A stretch of 64,000 nucleotides of DNA from Alitta virens (GCA_932294295.1 OW028579.1:35222362-35286361), one strand, 5' to 3'. Positions 1 through 10,778 are shown, counted from the stretch's first letter. Translations and numbers: made by a program. The notes: generated by a model from the letters alone, not told the origin.

Positions 1-225
1 CACTCAGCACCTGCCACATTACACTCCACTCATGCGAGCCTGAGCCGATGTTTCCTGTTTGCAGTGGTCAAGCAACACATCTCTAAGCCTGCTACAAGCC
101 TGTTTCTGTTCAGCTGAGCCCCTATAGCTTCAACTTTAAGCCGTCTGAGCTATACTACACTACCAAATCTTCTGACCTTCATTCAGAAAAACGTGAGTGC
201 ACTTGTTTTAGTGTATACTTCTAAT
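1..225 (+). other. retrotransposon leader upstream of gag
   Basis: This stretch lies between the missing A1 repeat and the gag ATG at 226. It has ATGs at 32 and 48, both closed quickly by stops, so they could act as short upstream ORFs. A GTGAGT hexamer at 193-198 matches a 5' splice donor core; whether it is used is unknown. Confidence 0.5.
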
Positions 226-2142
226 ATGACAAGGTCTAAGAAGGCAAAAGCCCGCAGCTGTAGTGTGTGTGGAGGAGCAGTCCGGGGCCATGACGGACCT
301 ATAGGACCAGGAAAGTGCAGAGCTATACCTCCAATGGGGATGTTTGACATGCTGTCTGAGCAGGAATCTGATATTGATAATGTGAGCATTTGTGATTCAC
401 TTCAGAGACTCAATGTGGGAGCTGAGAGTGCAGCATCAAGGAGCGAATTTAGTGCTGGGGCTAGCAAGTTAGGTGGGCCTGTGATAGCCGAATCTTTACT
501 GTGTAGCAGTACCAGACCACTTGACTCTGTTAGCTTGCCCTCAGCACAAGGCAACGGATCAGCTGAGGCTGTTTCCATGAGGTTGCCAAGTTCGGCAATA
601 GGCGAGAGTGGCAAATTTGTCTCGTTCGCCAACAATCAAATGTGTGAGAGGGAGTACAGAGATTCTTGTATCTCTGAGGGCGCCCGCCCGAAGCAGTCAT
701 CAAATGTATATGACCACCCGGTCGATTTGCTTGTAGGCGAAGTACCCAGCCGGCCGGTTTGTTCACCCTTTAGGTCCGAACGTGATCCAGAGTACCTTTA
801 CATGAGACCAGACACAGTTGAGACCATAAGGCATCGAATATGTCACGATAGGCAAAGTAGCCATGATACGAGTAGACCAAATGCATACCATGAGTCAAGC
901 TATAGGTCAGTCAGTCCGCCACCTCGTGGCGCTGGGCATGATCGAAGAGAACACCCATGTCGCAGTGAGAGAGTGTTAAATTCCCCCCCTCGGGGGTGTG
1001 AGCAAGATGCTAGGTTGCATAGCTTACGGTCGGTTGGTTCCCCCACCAGGGGGCGTGAGTGGCAAGCCAGGCCCATGCTGTGGCAGAAACGTAATTTCGA
1101 TAAGTTAGGCAATACTTATGATGGTGACCGAGACGAACTGAGACAGCCCGAACCAAACCAGAACCCATGGTGGCTGAGGGAGATCCGTGATGGCAGCAGT
1201 GGCATGACCAGAGGACTTCCCAGAGAGAGGGAGCCAGGGCCCTACAGGCTAAGTGAGCGTTTCATCGCGGACCGGAGCAAAGCCGAGCATCCCCATCATC
1301 ACCCTAGGTACCTGGAGAGCCCCCAGCTAGTATACAGACCCTCAGACTACCCAGAGCCAGGAACCAGCAGACATCCCACCCAGCTAGAAGCCCATTCCTG
1401 GACGGGTCACCACGACACCAGGGCGCCTAACAGCCCCATCCAGGGGGTAGAACACATCAGCAACCGTATCTGTGATGCGGCCTTATTGGGTGAGTTCATC
1501 GAGTTAAATGAACTACTGAACAATAACATTAATGACAATGATGAATTTAAAAGTTATGTTGATAACCACGGCAATGTCAATATTAAGTGTCAGCGTTCCC
1601 GCAGAACCATATCAAACTCCTTTAAGTGGTTGGAGGCCTGGAGTCTGTATGAGATAATATTGTGTGGAGAGTACGGTTACACGGTCTTTAAAGAGATGGT
1701 CTCTTACCGCTTATTTATGATTACAATGTTTAATCGTTTTAAATTATCCTATGTATTGGGTTATGATGTACGTCATAGGCAAATCTTAAGCTGTAGACAT
1801 TCATTCGCATTTGCCAGATTGAATCAAGAGTTATATGTCACTACCTTTGATGCTTCGGCATTACGAAATGTAACACGTTGCTCAAGGTGTTCATCCATTG
1901 AGCACAGTTTTTCTGAATGTCCCTTTCGTGGCCCTGGGCAGGGGGGAGACCTGCCAAAAGCCAAGAGAACTGACCAAGGCCCTGATGACAAGTGTCTCAT
2001 GTTCCAGGAGAACAAGTGTAAAGCCGGAAAGGGTTGCCGTAGGAAACACATATGTCTCGTGTGCGGAGGGCCAGAGGGATTCAGCACTTGTGCGAAGTGT
2101 GCCAAATTGCGCCCTTTGCCCAGTGCAGTTTCTCAACATTAA
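226..2142 (+). CDS. gag-like structural protein of the YR retrotransposon
   Basis: An open frame of 638 codons from ATG 226; the frame is also open upstream to 193 but without an ATG. It would form the nucleocapsid of the element. Seen: an N-terminal Cys/His cluster (CSVCGG, then H and C) near residues 12-31. A long polar, Arg/Ser/Pro-rich middle contains three loose PPRG/PTRG repeats at about 900-1070. An alpha-rich stretch follows at about 1470-1800, then a CX2CX4HX4C zinc knuckle (C552, C555, H560, C565) and a CX7CX5CX3H finger (C590 to H608) close to the C-terminus. This finger arrangement recurs in gag proteins of DIRS-order elements. The last 245 nt overlap the RT frame in the +1 frame. 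No histidine-rich or envelope-like region is seen. Confidence 0.8.
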   Translation: MTRSKKAKARSCSVCGGAVRGHDGPIGPGKCRAIPPMGMFDMLSEQESDIDNVSICDSLQRLNVGAESAASRSEFSAGASKLGGPVIAESLLCSSTRPLDSVSLPSAQGNGSAEAVSMRLPSSAIGESGKFVSFANNQMCEREYRDSCISEGARPKQSSNVYDHPVDLLVGEVPSRPVCSPFRSERDPEYLYMRPDTVETIRHRICHDRQSSHDTSRPNAYHESSYRSVSPPPRGAGHDRREHPCRSERVLNSPPRGCEQDARLHSLRSVGSPTRGREWQARPMLWQKRNFDKLGNTYDGDRDELRQPEPNQNPWWLREIRDGSSGMTRGLPREREPGPYRLSERFIADRSKAEHPHHHPRYLESPQLVYRPSDYPEPGTSRHPTQLEAHSWTGHHDTRAPNSPIQGVEHISNRICDAALLGEFIELNELLNNNINDNDEFKSYVDNHGNVNIKCQRSRRTISNSFKWLEAWSLYEIILCGEYGYTVFKEMVSYRLFMITMFNRFKLSYVLGYDVRHRQILSCRHSFAFARLNQELYVTTFDASALRNVTRCSRCSSIEHSFSECPFRGPGQGGDLPKAKRTDQGPDDKCLMFQENKCKAGKGCRRKHICLVCGGPEGFSTCAKCAKLRPLPSAVSQH

Positions 2143-3700
2143 TTACTGGAGCCAGACGTTGCCAAAAATTGTAAACACAGATGAGGCAGAGCTTATTATG
2201 TGTCTTATAACCGAGGGAGTCCGAATTGGTCGCCCTCCAGCCAGCAACGTTGTGGTCAATCCTAACTGGCCGTCCGCACGCGAGTTTGCTCAGCAGGTTG
2301 GTGACATCATCGATACCGACTTGCATATGGGTAGGTTGTATGGCCCGTTCACAGACTCTCCGTTCGTGAACTATGTCATATCTCCCCTTGGAGCTTTCCT
2401 AAAAAGGGACAGCTCCAAGGTGCGTCTAATACATGACCTCTCGTATCCGGCAGTTGGCTCCGTTAATGCCAGTATTGATCCGGATGATTACTCTCTTCAA
2501 TATACGTCCGTCGATGATGCAGTAGCCCTTTGCATTAAATATAAGCCAAAAATTCCTTTCTTAGCAAAAATTGACCTGAAGGATGCTTATAAGCATATTG
2601 CAGTCCACCCTGCAGACTGGCATCTGCTGGGGTTTCAATGGTCCGACAAAATTTTCTTTTCTAAGGTTCTTAATTTCGGCTTACGATCGGCTCCGGCACT
2701 GTTCGATGTATTTGCGCATATTTTAGAGCTTTTTATGGTATGTGAGGGGGTCACCATGGATATCGTCAGATACGTTGATGATTTCCTGGTGGTCTCTCCC
2801 ACCCACCATGCGTGTGCTGATAACATCAGCAAAATGATTGAGGTTTGCGGATTGGCTGGTTTTAGAGTTCAGCCAAGCAAGGTCACCTCACCCAGTTCTG
2901 TCGTCGAGTTCCTTGGCATCATTATAGACTGTGAGACCAAAGTATTGCGTATCTCTGACGCCAGAGTGTGTGAGATTAAAGATATATTCGCTTCATGGCA
3001 GGGCGCTAGAGTGGGCACAAAGCGGAGTCTCTTAAGTCTAATTGGCAAGCTCGCTTTTGCAGCCCGTGTAGTGCGTTCTGGCCGTGCCTTTATCGGACGG
3101 CTTATCGCCCTAACTAAGAAGGTCAAGTTCCTTCACTATAAAATTCGCCTTTCTGCTGAGGCCCGCAAAGACATTGTCTGGTGGGCAAAGTGTCTAGACA
3201 CCCATAATGGGGTGTTTATGTATGACACTGATTGGTCCTCAGATGATGTCTTGCATGTCTATACAGATCCCAGTGACTATGGCTACGGAGGTCTTCTGGG
3301 GGACCAGTGGTTTGCTATGGTGTATGCTAGCGAATCTGCCTCCCTTCGGGAGCGCTCCATTAACTGGCGTGAGCTCCATGCAGCAGTCAAAGCTTTGGCC
3401 TCCTGGGGCGAGGCACTCAGTAGCAGGAAAGTTATTTTTCATATTGATAACTCCTCCGTCTGTTACATACTCACCAAACTTTACACTCCGGTTCAGGAGT
3501 TGCTTGAGATGGTACGCCAGTGGACCCTCGTGCTTGAGGCCAACAGCATTCTTAGTCGCATTGTCTACATTTCCACAGGTGATAATGTAGCTGCGGACAG
3601 GCTCAGCCGAGGTCAACTACATGAATTTCTAGCTGATGGTTTTTCAATGTCAGGTCGTGTATGGCCCGCAAAAGTTTCGTATTTTGGCACTACCATTTAA
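1898..3700 (+). CDS. reverse transcriptase-RNase H of the YR retrotransposon
   Basis: Copies element RNA into DNA and degrades the RNA strand. The frame is open from 1898 (a TTG); its first ATG is 1985, inside gag, so the N-terminus is undefined and a +1 shift from gag or internal initiation is possible. Numbering from 1898: RT motif A has D226 in KIDLKDAY, and motif C is YVDD at 292-295, the two catalytic aspartates. RNase H follows with D457 (YTD), E492 (WREL), D517 (HIDN) and D567 (ADR), a full D-E-D-D set. The downstream NAADRLSR-like end is typical of DIRS-order RNase H. No methyltransferase domain follows. The frame ends at TAA 3698-3700, and the recombinase continues in the same frame 21 nt later. 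All catalytic residues are intact. Confidence 0.9.
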   Translation: MSTVFLNVPFVALGRGETCQKPRELTKALMTSVSCSRRTSVKPERVAVGNTYVSCAEGQRDSALVRSVPNCALCPVQFLNINYWSQTLPKIVNTDEAELIMCLITEGVRIGRPPASNVVVNPNWPSAREFAQQVGDIIDTDLHMGRLYGPFTDSPFVNYVISPLGAFLKRDSSKVRLIHDLSYPAVGSVNASIDPDDYSLQYTSVDDAVALCIKYKPKIPFLAKIDLKDAYKHIAVHPADWHLLGFQWSDKIFFSKVLNFGLRSAPALFDVFAHILELFMVCEGVTMDIVRYVDDFLVVSPTHHACADNISKMIEVCGLAGFRVQPSKVTSPSSVVEFLGIIIDCETKVLRISDARVCEIKDIFASWQGARVGTKRSLLSLIGKLAFAARVVRSGRAFIGRLIALTKKVKFLHYKIRLSAEARKDIVWWAKCLDTHNGVFMYDTDWSSDDVLHVYTDPSDYGYGGLLGDQWFAMVYASESASLRERSINWRELHAAVKALASWGEALSSRKVIFHIDNSSVCYILTKLYTPVQELLEMVRQWTLVLEANSILSRIVYISTGDNVAADRLSRGQLHEFLADGFSMSGRVWPAKVSYFGTTI

Positions 3701-3719
3701 CTGTATTTTACTGTTTCAG
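3654..3719 (+). other. candidate 66-nt intron joining RT-RNase H to recombinase
   Basis: Hypothesis from sequence. CAG at 3651-3653 is followed by GT (weak donor GTCGTG). The 3' end is a T-rich tract closing with TTTCAG at 3714-3719. A YTNAY-type branch site TTAAC at 3697-3701 lies about 19 nt before the AG and contains the TAA stop itself. The upstream exon ends with one base of a codon and the downstream exon starts with two, so phase is kept and the stop is removed. Upstream GTs at 3579 and 3612 share the phase but would trim more RNase H. Read-through or a simple nonsense mutation are alternatives. Confidence 0.35.
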
Positions 3720-3721
3720 AA

Positions 3722-4660
3722 TTGGATCGGCGAGCACAATCACTAGTTGCAACAGGGTTGGCGTTCAATTCACGTAAAGTCTACTGCACCGGTGTCAGGC
3801 ATTACCTTAGATTCTGTCGTCAGTATCAGTTTGAACCACTTCATCTCACAGAGGTAACGGTATTACGTTTTATTGCCTATCTATCTACACTGTCTATTCT
3901 CGTTCGCTCCATTAAGGTATACTTAGCAGGAATAAAGTCATGGGTCATTGCATTAGGGGCCATGCCCCAGAATATCTATACAGTTCGGGTAAATTGGGCT
4001 CTCAAGTCTCTAGACAGGCGACATCCAGCACCAAGGTCAGCCGCACCTGTGTCTTATGCTATGTTAAAGCACTTATATGATACACTGCCTGATAATTACG
4101 AAAATATGATGATATTCACAGCCATGACCCTGGCTTTCTTTGCCTGCCTCAGAGCGTCCGAGTATACGTTTAATCCGCATGTATCTCCTCCCCTCCTAGC
4201 TTCACACATAAAGTTTTTTGAGCGGGCTGTCCCGCATTGCACACTGGAAGTAAGTTCATCCAAAACAAGCGTCAAGGGCTTTGGGGTAGTAGTCGGCTGT
4301 TCACAGACACATGTCTGTGCGCACTGTAATCTTAAAGCCTACCTGCCCCTCAGGCCGCTGGGTCTAGCTACCCCCTTGTTTTTGCACTCTGACAAGTCTC
4401 CACTGACGCATGAATCCCTTTCACGAGCTATGAAAGAGAGGTTCACTGCGATCGGTTATGACGCGTCTAATATTACGCCTCATTCTCTCAGGGCCGGCTC
4501 TGCTACAGAAGCAGCGCATAATAAATTACCTGACTCCTTTATTAAAAAGCTTGGCAGGTGGCGCTCTGGTGCTTATTCTAACTATATCAGGCCTTCAACT
4601 GCAGAGCTGGCCACTGCTGCAGCTAAACTCGCCGCAGGCTCGCATAGCACCCCACACTAA
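3722..4660 (+). CDS. tyrosine recombinase of the YR retrotransposon
   Basis: Integrates the circular element DNA by site-specific recombination instead of a DDE integrase. The frame is open from 3701, right after the RT stop and in the same frame. There is no ATG near the domain start (3722 is TTG; the next ATGs fall inside the domain), so expression probably depends on splicing or read-through. Numbered from 3722, an N-terminal SAM-like core-binding region (about 1-100) precedes the catalytic domain. Visible catalytic residues are R144 (LRASEY), H254-x-x-R257 (HSLR), W280 (GRW) and the nucleophile Y288 (SNYIRP). The motif HSLRAGSATEAA followed by LGRW and YIRP is characteristic of DIRS-order recombinases. 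The end is TAA at 4658-4660, about 100 nt before repeat B1. The domain looks complete. Confidence 0.9.
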   Translation: MDRRAQSLVATGLAFNSRKVYCTGVRHYLRFCRQYQFEPLHLTEVTVLRFIAYLSTLSILVRSIKVYLAGIKSWVIALGAMPQNIYTVRVNWALKSLDRRHPAPRSAAPVSYAMLKHLYDTLPDNYENMMIFTAMTLAFFACLRASEYTFNPHVSPPLLASHIKFFERAVPHCTLEVSSSKTSVKGFGVVVGCSQTHVCAHCNLKAYLPLRPLGLATPLFLHSDKSPLTHESLSRAMKERFTAIGYDASNITPHSLRAGSATEAAHNKLPDSFIKKLGRWRSGAYSNYIRPSTAELATAAAKLAAGSHSTPH

Positions 4661-4759
4661 CCGTTAATCCTCATTTCATATCTATCTCTCATAATTCACC
4701 TCTGTCTTATCTAACATTTAATTACTTGTGTTTGGGATTGCCTGCCATAGCATGCATCT
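4661..4759 (+). other. 3' untranslated spacer between recombinase and B1
   Basis: Short AT-rich stretch between the recombinase stop and the first split repeat; no ORF or motif recognised. Confidence 0.5.
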
Positions 4760-4865
4760 GGGTGTCCACAAACACAAGCATGTAACATTCCTTTATGCCA
4801 ATTAATAAATGTGGCAAATGTATCCATTTACCAAATCATGTGTTCTTGTTGTTCTTATGTGTTAA
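4760..4865 (+). repeat. split direct repeat B1
   Basis: 106 bp, starting GGGTGTCCACAAAC and ending TTCTTATGTGTTAA. By eye it matches 5266-5371 base for base. In Ngaro-type elements the B1-A2-B2 arrangement allows the full copy to be rebuilt during reverse transcription through a circular intermediate. Confidence 0.9.
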
Positions 4866-5265
4866 ATGATGTTTACTAATGTGTAAACGGGGTTAACGCC
4901 CTCTTGGTCAAGGCAACATTCATTCCAGGCAATACCTTGATGGCCACCAGGGTCAAGTTATGTTCGCAGCCTCCACCAGGGACTGCCAGCTGGGCTAATC
5001 CAGTTGTCCCAGGTATATAAGGATCTCCCCCATGCTACTGGTCATTCGCTTCTTTCTACTCCCTCCCACCGTCCCCTTAAAATTCAAATTTTCCTTTCTT
5101 AAAAATTCCCAAATTGTCACATATAACCTTGTTTAATCTTGCTATATGTATTACCAATTATTATTAATGTGTCCCCATTAAGGGTGTCCACAAACATTAT
5201 TATTATTAATGTGTCCCCATTAAGGGTGTCCACAAACATTACTTGTATTAATGTGTCCCCACTAA
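4866..5265 (+). repeat. terminal repeat A2 (copy of the missing A1)
   Basis: Sequence between B1 and B2. By position it should equal the 5' repeat A1, which lies off the left edge. It carries a promoter-like block (5014-5047) and most of a 42-bp tandem repeat at its 3' end. Confidence 0.65.
5014..5047 (+). promoter_or_regulatory. TATA plus initiator core promoter in A2
   Basis: TATATAA at 5014-5020 is followed by TCATTC at 5042-5047, a match to the arthropod-type initiator TCAKTY. The A of the initiator (5044) is 30 nt from the first T of the TATA box, the usual spacing. A pyrimidine-rich leader follows. The same promoter in A1 would drive the element's RNA; the copy in A2 would read out toward the flanking DNA. 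Confidence 0.5.
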
Positions 5266-5289
5266 GGGTGTCCACAAACACAAGCATGT
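5164..5289 (+). repeat. three 42-bp tandem repeats across the A2/B2 boundary
   Basis: Units start TTAATGTGTCCCC at about 5164, 5206 and 5248 and each contains GGGTGTCCACAAACA, the first bases of B. The third unit runs into B2. The repetition probably came from slippage or repeated end-joining at the B start. Confidence 0.8.
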
Positions 5290-5370
5290 AACATTCCTTT
5301 ATGCCAATTAATAAATGTGGCAAATGTATCCATTTACCAAATCATGTGTTCTTGTTGTTCTTATGTGTTA

Positions 5371-5371
<1 letters not shown>
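5266..5371 (+). repeat. split direct repeat B2, 3' end of the element
   Basis: Identical to B1. Its last bases TGTTAA run directly into the (TAG)n microsatellite, which places the element/flank junction at about 5371. Confidence 0.85.
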
Positions 5372-5690
<319 letters not shown>

Positions 5691-6335
5691 CTAGAACATA
5701 CAATTAATTAAAATACATGTTACGTAATATGGTCCAGGAAACGTATCACGAACTCATTGTCAAAATTACAGCATATGTTATACATCTCACAGTGTAGTAG
5801 TCTCTGTTATTTCGCTATAAAAGGGCATTTGCTCTCCTAGGCATTGTAGTTGTAAATAATCGTGAAGTTGTGGGAAACTTGTTGCTTTCACCTTATGGAT
5901 ATTCTCAAAGGAGATTTGGGCCAAGAATTGATTTTGGCTTCTGAAATGATTCTGTAGGGGGGAAAATGCCAAGCATTTGTGTCAGTCATATATCAGAGCA
6001 TTCTATTGAGAGAAAATACTTAGTTCCAAAGAGGTTACTCGTTCAGTAGAAAATGAAATACCATTAGGAAAGATAGCTCTGCAGTATAGTTATTGCTATT
6101 TGGTTCACCATTAAGACCAGAGTTTTAGAAGTAGATGGATCCGACAGTGGGGCCTTTAATATATGATGAATTTAATGGTATTATATAATCAGATAAAAAT
6201 ACCATATCATTAATAAAACCACCAAATTTAGGCCCCAATAGTGTTCTCACTACTGTAATGTACCTTTCAATTTCTACTATCCTAGCTCCTTTTGAGGCGA
6301 ACAATATTGGGGAAAAACTATGTATTTTGAAAGTA
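5691..6335. other. non-coding, nothing recognised
   Basis: AT-rich unique-looking sequence. No ORF with family resemblance, splice-bounded coding block or repeat structure was recognised. Confidence 0.5.
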
Positions 6336-6645
6336 GTTTGTTGTCCAGTGGTTAAACCCCAAGCCAGCTCTGCAGAAGGTTCTCGATACGATTCCAGGCT
6401 CAGTCAGTCTGATTGACAGTTCCTTTTACTTGGTATTTACACTGCATATGCTGGTCCATGCTGGGGCAAGTGAAAGACCCCATCCGTAAGGTAAAGGTGT
6501 AGTAGTATGTACTACAATGTGGCATGGAAAATATTCGGAGCTTTATCGTATCATTACGTCTGTCATTTAATGAACTTAGCTTTTAATGGTGTCTGGACTG
6601 GGACAGCTAAACTACCCCACCCATGGGGTAAACGTGTAGCATGCT
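6336..6645 (+). mobile_element. diverged SINE-B-like copy plus a second fragment
   Basis: A TTGTCCAGTGGTTAAA A-box-like segment, a degenerate B box (CGATACGATTCC) and the body motif GGGGCAAGTGAAAGACCCC match the SINE-B family at 46573-46869. A second fragment with CCCACCCATGGGGTAAACG lies at about 6612-6640. Both are old and eroded. Confidence 0.55.
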
Positions 6646-8214
6646 GATTCATGCACGAACAGTAGCAACTCATCATTACGCGTGCCTGTAACTGGTGATA
6701 TAAATTACAAACATCCGTTTTGTAACAACAAATCAGTACAAATGCATCACACATATAATACAATAAAGCACTTTCTTTAGCCGATCTGTTGACTCTTAAA
6801 GCGTATGTTTGTCTAAGCTTGCTATTCTAAACCCATGCAAGACTCCCCCCAGATAGTGTTGACTTGGAAGGCATCTGCATTTAAAACTCTGATCTATTCA
6901 TAGATAGAAGTCCCTGGAGAAGAATGCTGCATTTGAATACACTTGGAAGTCAGCACGGAGACTGGATTACCAGAGAAAAACATAGACTGGAACTGCAGAT
7001 TTTTTAAAACACAAAATTCAAAGGCAAAGGTAGGGAGCAGCACCCCTAAGTTTTAGTCTGACAGTTAAATTTCAGTGTTTTTTGTTATTTTGTTTGTTAA
7101 TTGTATGTTCTTTTATGTGATTTTGTATATGATTGACTCAATTCGTTTTGCTATTTTGCTTTTGAATTATATAAATTATTTATTAGTTTTATTATTTTTG
7201 GTTGTTGCTGACTTGGAAATGAGTTTATGAAGTTACCTAGAGATTTAGTGTTATTCATGATCTATGATTCATTTTTGTTATTTTGTTCATGGTGGACTCT
7301 ATCTGGTGTGAACTTACCAGGACAGTTAGTAATCATGATGGTTTCATTGAAATTGCCAAACAATTAAGGGTAATGGCAGGTTTTAGGCTCTAAGGTAGAG
7401 GTCGTTCATAGATCCCACAATTAGGCCATACAGCGGGTCGTTGACATTAAGACAAACTTTAGAGCAAGATTCATTGGCTTTACTGTAAGTTGTCATTATA
7501 GTGAGGTTTCATGAACTGTATAATGCCAGGAATGCAGTTGAATGCCTGAACAGCAAAGTAAGCTTCAGCCGAAGTTCCACTATAGTTTCCACTGCAATTA
7601 ATCTCCCCTGTTTATTATAGCTAGCTTTTTGACTTTTGTCTGACTCCTTCGTGAATTAGAATTGTAGTGATCAATTAATCTATGGGGATGGTAGTGGGAT
7701 GGGCAGCCCCGGCTTGATAAATATTTGAATTAAATCACTTAGAAAAGTGTACCGCAGGGAGGTTGTCTGTGACCCAGTACTTTTATGTGGGATTACTCGT
7801 TAGCCAAGCTCACTGCCTATCAGCATGGCCACACAGGGCCACTGGCCTCTGTCCACTACCATTGGTCAAGTGGTCAGTCCTTTGGTCATCCAGTTAAGTC
7901 AATTTACTTGCTATGATGCTAGCTTTTCTCTATTTGCTGTGGTATATATTGGTACAGGGATTTCTCTGTCCTTTACATAATACTCAATCAAATTCATGGG
8001 ATAAGTTTCATAAACCCTACCAATGATGATTGAAGAATTTCTTTTGACACGAGTATCTGAATTCACATTGACAGTTATTAGTGAATATGTAACAATTACG
8101 TGGACTTCCCAAGCTTTTTCATGTCATCATCACGTTTGCCATTGGAAATAGACTGAACTTATGATCAGCAGCACTTATTAGACAATACAATTACGTACAA
8201 AAGGTCGGGGGGAG
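6646..8214. other. non-coding, nothing recognised
   Basis: AT-rich sequence with T-rich runs around 7075-7200. No gene, RNA gene or transposon terminus recognised. Confidence 0.5.
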
Positions 8215-8415
8215 GGGGTTATGCAAGCTGCTGTCGAATTCATTATATGTCATCAATTTTATTTTGTATTTGTCATTCGTATTATTTCATTAAATGCCAG
8301 TATTTTAATTGGAGAGAAGGGATTTTGATCTAAAAACACAAAATGCTATTGAACAAGCTAAGTCTTATGGTGACTTTTGACCCACCTATTCAGAATATCC
8401 AAGTGGCCTAAATGT
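8215..8415 (+). repeat. dispersed direct repeat, copy 1
   Basis: Starts GGGGTTATGCAAGCTGCTG and ends AGTGGCCTAAATGT. Closely similar to 10779-10991 with small indels, in the same orientation. No inverted termini or tRNA-like boxes were seen. It is either a fragment of an interspersed repeat or a local duplication. Confidence 0.85.
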
Positions 8416-10778
8416 ACACCTTGTTATAGGTGCCAAAATATAATTTGATCTCGATTTTCAGCAGCATTACTAACAGGTAACTCTTTTAGAGTGAGTTCAC
8501 AAAATTACATGAAGGATGACTTGTTGGTATTACTGAAGTTGTTTCAATTTTGCTTTGGTCTGAATCAATTCTATTACATTTTAACAACGTACCCAAATCA
8601 CGATTGTGTGAATACTTTGTCGTCTTAACATTATGTTAAATAGCTATCAGATTTGCGAAAAAAATTCACACAAAAAATGAAGGTGTGGTCAAAATTGGTT
8701 GATGGTATCTCCCGAATAGTTAATCAATTGACCATCTGACTAACTATTCAAGCCTCATCAATTTTAAACAACCAAACGATAACCAATAACCAAAGTATCC
8801 AATAACCAATCAGCATAAAACTCTTCTTTCCATGCAATTCTGCAATGATTTTTGATTTGACACCATAACTTGTTTCGGTGAGCTTCGTTGCCTGTATTTT
8901 GGTGTTTTGGATTGGCAAAATTTGCCATATTTTCTGAGTGGAGGGGGGGGGGGGGAAGGGGGGTGCGTGCAAATGGCCAGCACTTTCATTGTTATCTTTC
9001 GCCCCATCAGGGCAACATTTCCCACCCCTTGACTCAAAATCAATGCTTAGTTGTGGAGTCATAAGCCAACAGGCTAGCTGACTGCTTTACACGCTGTAAT
9101 ATTTCATGTTCAGTTGGCACGAATGAGTCCATTCTCTGCATTGATCAACAGCTAGTCCAGATCTCCTAGAACCATGGCATGCTCACATGCAAGATTGCTG
9201 TTCACATCCAAAGGGACCATGATTCAGGATGGGCCTATTAAAACTGCCTAAATGTGAGGCATGACCACTCCACAGATGATTCACTAGAATGATGTTGATA
9301 ATGCCTCTCAAACACTTAATTTTATTGGTATTGATATTGGTTTTTGCCTTCCTTGCATGGCAATGCATGTAATTGCAGATTGGAAGTCATTAAGGGATAC
9401 TTAACAATGATATGAGATATTGATGGCTTATTAATGCGGTGTTAGATGGTGAAATAGGAAATAGTTTATGCTACTTTTAGTAAACATTTATTCATTAATG
9501 AGCCCAGATCAGTTGTTATCAATTTTTATCTCAATCTATTATAATTAAATTATTATTACAATCATAGGCCCTCGAAAATAAAACTACCTCTCTCAAAGCT
9601 ATAATATCAATAATTTTATACTTTTGCTAATAGGGCCACCTCAATGTTATGTTTAGACCATATTGCTTTGGAACCAATACTAGCCTGGCAGACAGTTTTA
9701 ATTGAATTGAGATTCTAGAGACGTCTAGACGTTGAGATCAGGAGTTATTATAATAATAATATCTCAACTGGATGTTGCTAATATGAGAGGTTTGATTGAC
9801 TGAAAAGATAAATTTAGATATTTTTCCTGCAATAACAACAAGAAAATTTTGTGAAAAAAATTCAATGTTGATTTTAAGAAGTTGTTGGAACCATGTAGAA
9901 TACTCCATGACACTTTACAATCGTCCATGGCAACAACAGACTATGCTTACTCCATATGCGTCATCACAGCACATGAACTTCGCCGCAATACAATTTACCA
10001 GACAAAACACACTCTTGTGACACAATATACACCAGCATAATACAGCCCATGAAATTTACCAAACTCAATACTGTAACATTTCATGATGCAACACACACTC
10101 TTCGATGACTCAATACGTTCCATCATGAACATAAAAACCATTGACCAAGGCACACACCCTGCAACACACCCTGCAGCTCATACCAACCAGCTTCCTTTTC
10201 ACACCCCATCCAATGCCCTCACCAATCCAACCATCTCTTGAACCGTGTTCAATCTGTTTACCACTGAGCAATACAGATTTTGACAGACGCTGAGCGACAG
10301 TTGAACAGCTTTCGTTTCGGTGTGTCCCCAGGCCAAAATGGAGGGAATAAAAAGGCTCTTTTCAAATATTATTCAGATCGATATCTCCTATAGCTGCCTG
10401 TTTGATTTGTAAACAGACACCAGAATGTAAGATTAAAAAGAGACAGGGTGACAATGTGATCGAATATTCCTTTGAATCTGTCCACAACATCAGGATTTGT
10501 TCATGGACAATGCCACTAGTGCGCCATTATTCGGGGTATTTAATTCCCAACTACTAGTCAGATTCCCCTCACACACCAGCTAAGTTACTCTATTGCCTTA
10601 TGATTTTTTTATAGCAGCATTTTTCATACAGAATTTTTAGTGGCACTGAAATATACTTAGATTGTCAAACAATTGGAGAGTACTTATGAGAAATGCCCAC
10701 ACATGCACTAATAATTTAATTATGTAAATTCAGCTGATCTTTGTCATGGGTTTACTTAAACTTACTATATCAGGTTGT
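8416..10778. other. non-coding; G-run at 8941-8964
   Basis: Contains a poly-G/purine run at about 8941-8964. Otherwise AT-rich and unremarkable. The minus-strand frame across 8748-9062 is interrupted by the C-run and has no family resemblance, so I do not call it a gene. Confidence 0.5.

Noticed and set aside
8748..9062. 104-residue minus-strand frame with a hydrophobic C-terminus
   Set aside because: Runs through a poly-C tract, has no family resemblance, and the hydrophobic end comes from repeated TGGTTATTGG-type sequence.
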